Origin: Bacteroidota bacterium
GTDB lineage: Bacteria; Bacteroidota; Rhodothermia; Rhodothermales; Bin80
Direction: 5' to 3'
Assembly: GCA_026709335.1 (NCBI GenBank)
Contig: JAPOTE010000006.1
Location: forward strand, 1 to 64,000
DNA length: 64,000 nt
Under the pieces are notes generated by a model that was not told the origin of the DNA, made no database searches, and was given only the letters and a program-made list of their open reading frames with translations. Made by a program: the position numbers and the translations under genes. This document shows positions 45,588 to 53,891 of the stretch, piece by piece. Numbering within the stretch: the stretch's first letter is position 1; the number at the start of each line of letters is the position of its first letter.

Positions 45588-46463
45588 ATGATTCCACGCG
45601 AATTATTCGCCAAAATTCGGCGAATTGAAATACGTACGAAAGGACTGGTCAACAACGTTTTTGGCGGTGAGTACCATTCTGCCTTCAAGGGGCGCGGTAT
45701 TGAATTTTCTGAAGTACGCCCCTATCAGGTTGGAGATGATATTCGGAGCATTGACTGGAACGTCACCGCGAGGACTGGAGAGACGTTTGTCAAGATTTTT
45801 GAAGAAGAACGGGAACAGACATTATTGCTCGTTGTGGATATTTCAGGATCCAGCGATTTTGGTACTCGGGATAAATTTAAGCGGGAAATTGCAGCTGAGA
45901 TTTGTGCAGTTCTGGGCTTTAGTGCGATCAAAAACAATGATAAGGTCGGTCTCCTGCTCTTCTCCGATCGAGTAGAACTCTTTGTTCCTCCAAAGAGTGG
46001 CCGCCGGCATGTACTCCGCCTCATCCGTGACCTCTTTGCACATGAACCTCAATCCTCCGGTACTAACCTTCAAATCGCACTAGATCATATTCTCCGAGTG
46101 ATTCGCCGTAGATCCATCGTGCTGATCGTAAGTGATTTCCTTGACAAAGATTTTGAACGCCCTCTGAGGATGGTATCCCGCAGACATGATACTGTCGCAG
46201 TGCAACTCACAGATCCAAGAGAGTCCTCCCTCCCCTCACTTGGCCTCGTAACTTTATTTAATCCGGAAACGGGGCAATCCCAATTGCTGGACACAAGTAG
46301 CAGGAGGGTACGTGATACATTTGAGAAATCTTCATCAGATACTGACAGTCAACTCAAATCCCTCCTCCGCAGAGTACGTGTTGATCATGTTACCATCAAA
46401 TGCGGTGAAGATTTTGTGGATCCGCTGGCAAAATTTTTCCGAGCACGCGCACAAATTACCTGA
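45588..46463 (+). CDS. DUF58 domain protein of the bat operon
   Basis: The 291-residue protein has a DUF58 core: YHSAFKGRGIEFSEVRPYQVGDDIRSIDW (residues about 27-55, key R-P-Y and D-W) and a VWA-like region beginning LLLVVDISGSSDFG. DUF58 proteins act with MoxR ATPases in stress and envelope functions. The TTG at 45579 gives three extra residues; ATG at 45588 fits the family start MIPRELFAKIRRIE. The stop overlaps the next start, as TGATG. It is the first gene of a seven-gene bat cluster. Confidence 0.92.
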   Translation: MIPRELFAKIRRIEIRTKGLVNNVFGGEYHSAFKGRGIEFSEVRPYQVGDDIRSIDWNVTARTGETFVKIFEEEREQTLLLVVDISGSSDFGTRDKFKREIAAEICAVLGFSAIKNNDKVGLLLFSDRVELFVPPKSGRRHVLRLIRDLFAHEPQSSGTNLQIALDHILRVIRRRSIVLIVSDFLDKDFERPLRMVSRRHDTVAVQLTDPRESSLPSLGLVTLFNPETGQSQLLDTSSRRVRDTFEKSSSDTDSQLKSLLRRVRVDHVTIKCGEDFVDPLAKFFRARAQIT

Positions 46464-47437
46464 TGAACAGATTGTATCTGTATATCATACTGGCTGTAGC
46501 TGCAGTCCTTATGATTGGTTCTGATCCGGTTCAGGCGCAACGCGTAGACGCCTATCTGTCTGAGGATAGTGCCTATGTGGGAGACCGCTTCACTCTCACA
46601 TTCATCGCCATGCACGGATTTGATCAAATCCCGTCATTCCCAAGCCCTGACTCTAACTTTGGTGATTTCATACCTGTTAATTCGCTTCCACTCTACGCGG
46701 GAACTAAATATCTGGAATCTGATGCACGCTTGGACAGCGTTGTATACGAAGTAACTACTTTTGCTTTGGATACTGCCCGTTTAACACCGATGGTAATTGG
46801 TTTTGCGAATGATTCGGTGACTGCACTGACCTCTGAACGGGATTTGCTTGTAAACTCACTGGTTTCCCAGGATGCTGAAGGCATTCGTGACATGGCGCCA
46901 CCCATAGATTTTGGACGGCCATTATGGCCATATGTTTTCCTCGGATTGGCTGCTGTCATCGCAGGTTTACTGATTTGGTATATGATCAGGCGGCGACGTA
47001 AACCGGATATCTTCCCACCAGATGAGACGGAAAACCTTGATACGCCATCCCCTGCAACAATAGCATTGGAACGCTTGCATGCTCTTGAAAATACTCCACT
47101 TACAAACCGGCCACAAGTTGAAGCCTATTATGTGGAACTCTCCGAGGCTTTGCGTTGCTATATTGAACATCGCCTTAGGATCCCCGCCCTGGAATCTACA
47201 ACTCAAGAATTGATTCAGAATTTGGTCTCCCCGGATATCCAGCATCAAATCCCTTCCGGGGTTCCCGGACAACTAGAGCAGATTCTGTCCCTTGCTGATT
47301 TGGTAAAATTTGCTGATGTAACTCCTTCAATTCCTGAGGGGCGTTCTTCATTAGAAGAAGCGATCACTATAATTCGTCGCGTTGAAATCAAATTTGATCA
47401 GCGTGCTGCGAGCGAGAAACTCGCACCATCAAGCTAG
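46463..47437 (+). CDS. BatD-like small membrane protein in the bat operon
   Basis: The 324-residue protein has a signal peptide (MNRLYLYIILAVAAVLMIG, ending near VQAQ), a beta-rich extracytoplasmic part (about 26-150), one membrane helix (about 155-175, YVFLGLAAVIAGLLIWYMI) and a cytoplasmic helical tail starting with RRRRK. The tail segment YYVELSEALRCYIEHRLRI also occurs in DUF4381-like proteins. Such genes lie between DUF58 and BatA in many clusters. It overlaps the DUF58 stop by one base. The function is inferred from context. Confidence 0.78.
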   Translation: MNRLYLYIILAVAAVLMIGSDPVQAQRVDAYLSEDSAYVGDRFTLTFIAMHGFDQIPSFPSPDSNFGDFIPVNSLPLYAGTKYLESDARLDSVVYEVTTFALDTARLTPMVIGFANDSVTALTSERDLLVNSLVSQDAEGIRDMAPPIDFGRPLWPYVFLGLAAVIAGLLIWYMIRRRRKPDIFPPDETENLDTPSPATIALERLHALENTPLTNRPQVEAYYVELSEALRCYIEHRLRIPALESTTQELIQNLVSPDIQHQIPSGVPGQLEQILSLADLVKFADVTPSIPEGRSSLEEAITIIRRVEIKFDQRAASEKLAPSS

Positions 47438-47441
47438 TGTT

Positions 47442-48425
47442 ATGGAGTTTTCCCAACCTCAGTGGTTATTTCTCTTAATCCTAGTTCCTGGCTACGGACT
47501 ATTGAGTTGGTTTCACAGACGAAGAAACCCCGGACTGATATTCAGTAACACAAAAGCCGCGGAGAACGGCCCGCGCGGTTTTCGGGTGTATGCCTTATTC
47601 CTACCACCCCTGATTCGGATGGGAGCTATGACACTTTGTATACTGGCACTGGCACGGCCACAGGTGCGTGAGGTCACCCAAGAACGATATGCAGAGGGAT
47701 TAGATATTGTCTTGGTACTGGATACATCCACCAGCATGCGTGCGGAGGATTTTCGGCCGAATCGTTTTGAAGCAGCCCGTGAAGTTGCTTCTGAATTCAT
47801 TGATGGGCGAATATCTGATCGAATTGGATTGATTGTATTTGCTGCCAAAGCCTACACCCAAGCACCCTTAACCCTTGACTATCAATTCCTGCAACGGATG
47901 TTGGCCGAGGTTGAAGTCGGAGTAATCCAAGATGGCACCGCGATTGGTACTGCATTGGCAACGGCAGTAAATCGGCTCAAGGATACCGTAGCAGAAAGTA
48001 AGGTCATAATCCTTCTGACCGATGGACAAAACAATCGTGGAGAAATTGATCCTGTTACAGCTTCCGAAGTTGCTGCAACTCTGGGAGTGCGAATCTACGC
48101 AATCGGCGTAGGCACCTATGGGGAAGCCCCATTTGTAGTTGACCGACCTTTCGGTGGAAGACAGCGCCAAATGGTTCCCGTCGAAATTGATGAAGATATG
48201 CTCCGCTCTATCTCCCAAGGCACGGGTGGGCGCTATTTTCGAGCCACCAATGAAGAGGCACTCCGTGAAATCTATACACAGATTGGAGAATTGGAAAAAA
48301 CTGAGATTGAAACGCGTATTTACACAGACTATGAAGAACGTTACATTCGTTTTTTATTTCCTGGTCTGATTCTTGTACTTCTTGAAATCCTTCTATCCAC
48401 AACCTTGCTACGACGCTTTCCCTGA
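47442..48425 (+). CDS. batA: BatA, VWA domain membrane protein
   Basis: BatA carries an N-terminal membrane pair (about 8-25 and 57-75), a VWA domain and a C-terminal helix (about 303-325). The metal-ion-dependent adhesion site is D-T-S-T-S in VLDTSTSMRAEDFRPNRF, with T and D residues in DGTAIGTALATAV and LLTDGQNN. The bat genes (Bacteroides aerotolerance) are linked to oxygen tolerance. The 327-residue start at 47442 follows the upstream stop by four bases; a longer frame from 47382 overlaps the previous gene. Its stop overlaps batB. Confidence 0.92.
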   Translation: MEFSQPQWLFLLILVPGYGLLSWFHRRRNPGLIFSNTKAAENGPRGFRVYALFLPPLIRMGAMTLCILALARPQVREVTQERYAEGLDIVLVLDTSTSMRAEDFRPNRFEAAREVASEFIDGRISDRIGLIVFAAKAYTQAPLTLDYQFLQRMLAEVEVGVIQDGTAIGTALATAVNRLKDTVAESKVIILLTDGQNNRGEIDPVTASEVAATLGVRIYAIGVGTYGEAPFVVDRPFGGRQRQMVPVEIDEDMLRSISQGTGGRYFRATNEEALREIYTQIGELEKTEIETRIYTDYEERYIRFLFPGLILVLLEILLSTTLLRRFP

Positions 48426-49468
48426 TGGCTTGGCTCTTTGAATCATATTTGTGGACTCTCTGGGCTGCCCCCATGGCGCTTGCATTAAGCCTTTATGCTG
48501 CCCGGAAGCGTCGTTCTCTGCAGACCCGTTTTGGTGACATCACACTCGTTCAAAAACTTTCCAAGAGTGTATGTGGACGGCGACGACGTTTTAAATCCTC
48601 CATCATGGTTGCATCAATTGGTTTGTTAGCCCTTTCACTTGCAGGCCCTCAGATTGGCACTCAACTTCGTGAGATCAAACGAGAAGGAATTGACTTGGTC
48701 ATTGCACTTGATGTCTCCACTTCAATGCTGGCCGAGGATGTTGCACCAAATCGACTGGGACGAGCACGTAACGAAATCAAAAAGATATTGGGCGAGCTCC
48801 GGGGAGACCGTGTAGGCTTAATTATCTTCGCCGGAGATGCATTTATCCAGTGCCCCTTAACAACGGATTACAGTGCAGTGCGATTATTTCTTGATGTAGC
48901 GAACCCTGACCTGCTTGCTGTCCCCGGCACGGACTTTGGTGCTGCAATCAAAATGGCAACCCAAGCCTTTGATGCGTCATCACCCAGCACTGATCCGGAT
49001 GCTATAAGATCTAAGGCCCTCCTGATTGTATCCGATGGTGAAAACCATGTGGCCGCACTGGATGAAATTTTGTCAACCGCACGAGATGCTGGGATTACAA
49101 TATTCACGGCAGGAGTAGGAGACATCAATGGTGCTCCCATTCCCATATACAACTCGAGTGGCCAGCGGACCGGATACAAGCGTGACCTCGGAGGGCAGAT
49201 TGTATACTCCAGGCTGGAAGAAGCCGGCCTCAAAGCATTGAGTACCGACGGAGCCTATTTTCAGGTTGCCCGAACATCCAGCTCCCTCTCTCAACTAATT
49301 CCGGCACTTGAACAACTAGATCAGGCACTCCTTGCCGAGGAAGAATTTGAGGATTATGATCTAAAATACCAGTGGCCATTAGCGTTGGCACTATCGTTGT
49401 TATGTATCGACGGACTGATAGTTGTCCGCAGAAGCAATCACTTATCTAACAGACAAAAGATCTCATGA
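48425..49468 (+). CDS. batB: BatB, VWA domain membrane protein
   Basis: The 347-residue protein has the same plan as BatA: an N-terminal helix pair, a VWA domain and a C-terminal helix (about 312-335). The MIDAS motif is ALDVSTSMLAEDVAPNRLGRA, and LLIVSDGENH marks its later acidic site. It starts on the batA stop (TGATG). BatA and BatB together form the usual paired VWA proteins of the operon. The domain spans about residues 90-290. Confidence 0.92.
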   Translation: MAWLFESYLWTLWAAPMALALSLYAARKRRSLQTRFGDITLVQKLSKSVCGRRRRFKSSIMVASIGLLALSLAGPQIGTQLREIKREGIDLVIALDVSTSMLAEDVAPNRLGRARNEIKKILGELRGDRVGLIIFAGDAFIQCPLTTDYSAVRLFLDVANPDLLAVPGTDFGAAIKMATQAFDASSPSTDPDAIRSKALLIVSDGENHVAALDEILSTARDAGITIFTAGVGDINGAPIPIYNSSGQRTGYKRDLGGQIVYSRLEEAGLKALSTDGAYFQVARTSSSLSQLIPALEQLDQALLAEEEFEDYDLKYQWPLALALSLLCIDGLIVVRRSNHLSNRQKIS

Positions 49469-50265
49469 TGATCCTCACCGCAATTATTGGCGGCTTCTTT
49501 GCAGCGACCCAGGTAATTCCCGGGACTGGCCCAAATCAACGTGGTAGAGCTGGCAACGATTACCTGAAGCAAGAAAAGTACGAGGAGGCAGCCGAAGCTT
49601 ATCGGAAGGGGTTATCCTCTTACCAAGATCAGGAAAAAACTGGCCCGGTCTACCATGGACTCCAGAACAACCTAGGGTTGACCTTGCACCGACAAGAAAA
49701 TTTTGAAGATGCCGAAAGAGCCTTTGATGAGGCTCTTGCCTCTGCTCCGAACCTAGAAGCCACTACCATGGCAGCCTTTAATGCCGGGAATAATGCTTTT
49801 ACGCATCAGCAATTGGAAAGGGCTCTGGAACACTATCGGACTGCTTTGATGGCAGACCCAGATAACGAAGACGCCAAATTCAATTTTGAATTTGTGAGCC
49901 GACAGTTGCAAGAACAGGAAAATCAAGATCAGCAATCAGAAAGTGACAATCAGCAAGAAGAGCAAAGTGATCAAGAGGAGAGTGAGCAAAATGATCAAGA
50001 AAATCAGGATGGGGAGTCAAATGAGCAACAGAGCGAACAACAAGAAAATGAGCAAGAGCAGGCTTCGGAGCAAAACGAATCTGAACAAACCGAAGAAGAA
50101 TCACCGCAAGAACAATCCACAGAAAGCACCAAACAGCAGGAAACTCCTCTGACCCGAGAGCAGGCCGAACGTATTCTAGAAGCCCTTGAAAACGAAGAAG
50201 AACAACTCTTGCGGGAAATACAAAAAGTAGAAGGCCGCCCCAAACGAGTGGCCAAAGATTGGTAG
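49465..50265 (+). CDS. batC: BatC, tetratricopeptide protein with acidic Gln/Glu tail
   Basis: The 266-residue protein begins with a short hydrophobic signal-like segment (MMILTAIIGGFFAATQ). Two or three TPR motifs follow (about 28-145), for example YEEAAEAYRKGL and LERALEHYRTAL. From about 150 to 225 it is a low-complexity region of Gln, Glu, Asn and Ser, such as QQEEQSDQEESEQ. It then has a helical end with KVEGRPKRVAKDW. The ATG overlaps the batB stop by four bases. This tail is typical of BatC. Confidence 0.85.
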   Translation: MMILTAIIGGFFAATQVIPGTGPNQRGRAGNDYLKQEKYEEAAEAYRKGLSSYQDQEKTGPVYHGLQNNLGLTLHRQENFEDAERAFDEALASAPNLEATTMAAFNAGNNAFTHQQLERALEHYRTALMADPDNEDAKFNFEFVSRQLQEQENQDQQSESDNQQEEQSDQEESEQNDQENQDGESNEQQSEQQENEQEQASEQNESEQTEEESPQEQSTESTKQQETPLTREQAERILEALENEEEQLLREIQKVEGRPKRVAKDW

Positions 50266-50270
50266 ACTGA

Positions 50271-52097
50271 ATGCGGTGCTTGCTTCTTTTGACTGGACTA
50301 ATTGTCACAGCCCATTATACACTCGCTCAGACTGTCACTGGACTGGTGTCCTCTCCCACGATCGGCACCGAAGAAACGGTTGCCTACACACTGGAGATCT
50401 CCGATGCAGATGCTTCTGATATAAGTTCTCCAACTCCACCGGACGCGGAAGGCCTGATCCTGGTTTCTACGACTGCTTCCCGAGCCTCCAGTGTTTCCAT
50501 TACGAATGGACGTGTAAGCCGTAGCCTCAGCTTTACCTGGCATTACCGGCCTGAGCAAGAAGGGCAAGTCCGCATCCAAGAAGCCAGTGTTAACATTGGT
50601 GGCCAAATCTACACTGCACCTTCGATCACAATCACAGTTGTCCCACAAGTACAGCGACCACGACCTCAGCGACGTTCTCCTTTCGGAGCATTTAGTTTAT
50701 TTGATGACCCAACTCCCGCCTCTCCTCCAGATGTGACTGAACAGGACATCTTCATTCGTGCCGTCCAGAGTAGCCAAGAGGCATACCAGAATGAACAGGT
50801 CACACTTGATTACAAGTTGTATTTTCGCCCGGAAACAGTGCCTCGAAATAGCCGCCAGGCCGATTCTTGGGATGCTGAAGGATTCTGGCGTGAAGAATTG
50901 GATCTTTCTGAGACTCCTGTCCCTGATCTAGTCATCGAAAACGGAATCCGTTATCAAGTGGTTTCAATTCGCCGTGTGGCTGTTTTCCCCACACGGCCAG
51001 GAGAACTTTCTATTGATCCACTGAAAATTGCTGCCGAAGTACAACCTCCTGATTTAGACCCCTTCAGTAGCCCTTTATTTTCACGCTCATATTTGACGAT
51101 CGAACGCGCCTCCCCCACGATAAGCATTCTGTCTAAAGAACTCCCCGACAGTGCACCCGATGGGTTTACTGGCGCAGTGGGACAATATTCGCTGAATGTC
51201 GAACTGAATCAAACTGAACTGGAAATTGGGGAAGCATTACAACTCACAGTAGCCATTGAAGGAATGGGGAATATTGCATTGATCGAAGCTCCCGAACTTG
51301 ATCTGCCTGGTATCTTTGAAGTATATGAGCCTGAAGTGAATACTTCAAAAATCGAAAATGGAAATTTAATCGGTGGACGAAAGGTTTTTACGTGGCTTTT
51401 GGTTCCTCGCTCCAATGGGATATTTCAGATTCCACCTATTCAATTTGTTTTCTTTGATCCTTCCCGATCGGACTATGTTGTACGCTCTATTGAACTGGAT
51501 CCCGTTACAATTACGGGTACGGCAACCGGCCCGATCGCTGCAACTTCTACGGCTTCTGGATTTCCAATAGATGATATAGCACCTCTGAAAAGAGATCCCC
51601 GATGGATTAACACCAATCGGAGGGCCCTACACTCTCAACCCTGGTTTTATGTTCTCCTCGTACTCCTCCCCCTACTAGGAATTGGTACTACAGCAATTTT
51701 GAGTCAACGAAGAACTCGCCTTGCCACGGACATTGCTTGGGCCAGAAACCGGAAGGCGCATCCTCTTGCCAGAAAACACTTGAAATATGCAAAAAAATCT
51801 CTTTCAAAAGGAATGCCTGACGAGTTTTATGCCGCACTGGATCAGGCTATACTTGGTTTTCTCGGAAACCGCATGAATATCCATGAGCGTGGACTAACAA
51901 GACCTCAACTCACAGCTTTATTGGCAGATGAAGGAATTTCTCAGGAAAAACAGCAGAATTTGATACGATTTCTTGATCTCTGTGACGCAGCAAGATTTGC
52001 TCCTATTCCACCGGAAAAACCCCATATGAAAGAGCATTTTGCCCAAGCAGGCCAAATATTAAGCACACTTGCTCACGATATAGAATCTGCAGCTTAA
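50271..52097 (+). CDS. batD: BatD, oxygen tolerance protein
   Basis: The 608-residue protein has a signal peptide (MRCLLLLTGLIVTAHYTLAQ). A long extracytoplasmic region of repeated beta-sandwich segments (about 22-445) includes LYFRPETVPRNSRQADSWDAEGFW. One membrane helix (about 460-480) and a cytoplasmic helical tail follow, with YAALDQAILGFLGNRMN. This is the standard BatD layout and length. It sits five bases after batC, and its stop codon overlaps batE by one base. Confidence 0.9.
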   Translation: MRCLLLLTGLIVTAHYTLAQTVTGLVSSPTIGTEETVAYTLEISDADASDISSPTPPDAEGLILVSTTASRASSVSITNGRVSRSLSFTWHYRPEQEGQVRIQEASVNIGGQIYTAPSITITVVPQVQRPRPQRRSPFGAFSLFDDPTPASPPDVTEQDIFIRAVQSSQEAYQNEQVTLDYKLYFRPETVPRNSRQADSWDAEGFWREELDLSETPVPDLVIENGIRYQVVSIRRVAVFPTRPGELSIDPLKIAAEVQPPDLDPFSSPLFSRSYLTIERASPTISILSKELPDSAPDGFTGAVGQYSLNVELNQTELEIGEALQLTVAIEGMGNIALIEAPELDLPGIFEVYEPEVNTSKIENGNLIGGRKVFTWLLVPRSNGIFQIPPIQFVFFDPSRSDYVVRSIELDPVTITGTATGPIAATSTASGFPIDDIAPLKRDPRWINTNRRALHSQPWFYVLLVLLPLLGIGTTAILSQRRTRLATDIAWARNRKAHPLARKHLKYAKKSLSKGMPDEFYAALDQAILGFLGNRMNIHERGLTRPQLTALLADEGISQEKQQNLIRFLDLCDAARFAPIPPEKPHMKEHFAQAGQILSTLAHDIESAA

Positions 52098-52840
52098 TGA
52101 GACGAACCATCTTATTCTTTCTAACTCTGATAACTGGTTCAGGCCTGACACAGGCGCAGCAACTGGAGGATGCACTTCGCATCTTTGATGAAGCAAATCT
52201 TCTGGTTGAATCTGGTATCTACGAAGAAGCGATAGATCGATATCTCTCAGTTCTTGAAACAGGCTATGTTAGTGGCCCCCTCTACCATAACCTTGCCAGT
52301 GCCTACTACCGTCTTGACAAAATCGGAGAAGCAGTTCGCTATTATGAACGTGCCCGCCGCTTACTTGGTGATGATCCTCAACTCATCCACAACATTCAAA
52401 TTGTGGAATCTCGGATCCAGAATCCTTTCTCAGAACTTCCCAGACCGTTCTGGCGTTCTTGGTGGGATCAATTATTTGGGCGATCTGATACGCTTCTCTT
52501 TTTGATTGCGGGGGGTAGCCTGTATTTGATTGCCTGCTTCCTGTTCGGTCAACTACTCTGGACAAAAACGCGAAGTAATTGGCATCGGAGATTTCGCATA
52601 GGAACCCTTAGTCTCGGGATGCTACTCATTCTCATCACTATTTCCATTTCGGCTGAAAAGAGTTCAATTCGTGGGGCGGCCATTCTAGAGGATACAATAC
52701 TGACAACCGAAACAGAGAGTATTGATATACCTGAAGGAATAAAGGTTACTCTCGTTGAGAAGACGATGGAAGGTGTTCAGATACGACTCCCGAATGGTGT
52801 CCAAGGTTATGTAGATCCGGACGTTCTGGGAGATTTCTAG
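52097..52840 (+). CDS. batE: BatE, TPR and SH3-like membrane protein
   Basis: The 247-residue protein has a signal peptide (MRRTILFFLTLITGSG), TPR motifs (about 22-105, with YEEAIDRYLSVLETG and IGEAVRYYERARRLL), two membrane helices (about 133-155 and 172-192) and a C-terminal SH3-like domain ending VQGYVDPDVLGDF. BatE usually ends this operon. No terminator is visible immediately after its stop. Its start overlaps the batD stop by one base. Confidence 0.9.
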   Translation: MRRTILFFLTLITGSGLTQAQQLEDALRIFDEANLLVESGIYEEAIDRYLSVLETGYVSGPLYHNLASAYYRLDKIGEAVRYYERARRLLGDDPQLIHNIQIVESRIQNPFSELPRPFWRSWWDQLFGRSDTLLFLIAGGSLYLIACFLFGQLLWTKTRSNWHRRFRIGTLSLGMLLILITISISAEKSSIRGAAILEDTILTTETESIDIPEGIKVTLVEKTMEGVQIRLPNGVQGYVDPDVLGDF

Positions 52841-53221
52841 TCAATCGATTGATATAACTACTGTGCAATCCTATGTGCATTTCTTTCTGATGTGATCCGC
52901 ATGCTGCCTTGAGATTAATGACTGCGGAGAGGCCTAACAAAGCGGCGGAAGCCAGATTCTGCGAGAAGTCTACACTGCCTGATGGATTTTCTGTGTGCGG
53001 GAGGGAGTTTTTGCGAGAGAAGCGTTTTTCTGCTTCTGTACCTCTTTAAGGCAAATTTCACATCCTTTTGTTGAACTATGATGCGATCAGACGAAGTTTA
53101 GAACAAATGAAACTGGGTGGATTCCCTGTCTTACCCAAAAAAGCATCTTCATTTGCAGATGCCATGTTGTTCATAATCCCCAGGAGTACAATCAAGGTAT
53201 TGTACCTGACTGTTTTAGGTT
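52841..53221. other. 381-bp intergenic region after the bat operon
   Basis: No gene is supported. A 62-codon frame at 53068-53256 has no family. A hairpin AGAAGC (53016-53021) with GCTTCT (53031-53036), near T-rich sequence, could act as a weak end for bat transcripts. I see nothing else. Confidence 0.4.
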
Positions 53222-53586
53222 TTAGGCACTACCGTTATTCAGTAGCCAGCCTATGATGGCGATTAATAAAGCTACGATCACCGTTAACCCGCCGGTCACC
53301 AAACCAATCAGTAGGTTATACTTGGAATTCTGAGAATCAATCTTGGAATTCTGAGAGTCAATCTTGGAATTCTGGGAATCAATCTTGGATTCCAGAGTTT
53401 TGCTGATCGTCTTCATTTCCAATCTCACCTGAGCGTTGCTGGTATCGATCCGATCTAGTACGTTTGCTGATGCCATGTTGTAGATATCTTCTGTGAGATT
53501 GTTTGCATCGTCTGGCTCAAGTCCGGCCCTACGAAAAAAACCGAAATTCGAGTGAATATACCAGAATTAGATTGCTGATCTTCCAT
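53222..53586 (-). CDS. Coiled-coil/membrane protein, apparently read through a -1 frameshift
   Basis: Two minus-strand frames join. The first starts at ATG 53586 (MEDQQSNSGIFTRISVFF) and is read to the T-run at 53533-53540. A -1 slip on T TTT TTC (gtT TTT TTC in frame) enters the second frame, which begins RRAGLEPDDANNLTEDIYN and continues through ATG 53476 to 53222. The joined product has 121 residues. The second frame alone from ATG 53476 has 84 residues: a helix, three IDSQNSK heptads, and a C-terminal membrane helix (LLIGLVTGGLTVIVALLIAIIG). Without a shift the first frame ends after 43 residues at 53455. It may be a programmed shift, a homopolymer mutation or a sequencing error. The family is not recognised, though helix-coiled coil-membrane plans like this are common in small phage or stress proteins. 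Confidence 0.6.
53321..53383 (-). repeat. Three 21-bp tandem repeats encoding heptads
   Basis: On the + strand, cttggaattctgagaatcaa-t repeats at 53321, 53342 and 53363, each 21 bp, with one or two changes, then a partial unit at 53384. They encode repeated K-I-D-S-Q-N-S heptads of a coiled coil. Copy number could vary by slippage without breaking the frame. Confidence 0.9.
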
Positions 53587-53805
53587 AATTTGGTTTGACA
53601 GCGTTTAAGACCAATGATTCCATTTGACAGTCACGCCGCTCCTATTAGTTAGGCCCACCTTACCCATTGGGCGCGTATTTGGATTTCAAGTATACAAAAA
53701 AAACAGAATCTTCTTTTTATGAATGGGTAGGCTATTTTGGGGGAGTCTTCTGGATAGAGGTTCAGTCCTCCGAGGAGTAGATTGCATTTGTAAATCGTTC
53801 TTTAT

Positions 53806-53873
53806 TTCGGAATTCTCGTACACATGTGTACTCAGCGGAATTTACGGCTGAGTTTATTCCCAAAAATTCCGAA
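53806..53873. other. Nested palindromic element next to the aminotransferase gene
   Basis: An outer inverted repeat TTCGGAATT (53806-53814) / AATTCCGAA (53865-53873) encloses a perfect palindrome GTACACATGTGTAC (53818-53831) and a hairpin ACTCAGC (53830-53836) / GCTGAGT (53847-53853). It lies 19 bases beyond the aminotransferase stop on the minus strand. It could be a transcript-end structure, a protein site or a small mobile-element remnant. Confidence 0.5.
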
Positions 53874-53891
53874 TTTAGGAGGCAAGCTTGG

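Noticed and set aside
53068-53256. 62-codon plus-strand frame after the bat operon
   Set aside because: It runs antisense into the coiled-coil gene end and looks random.
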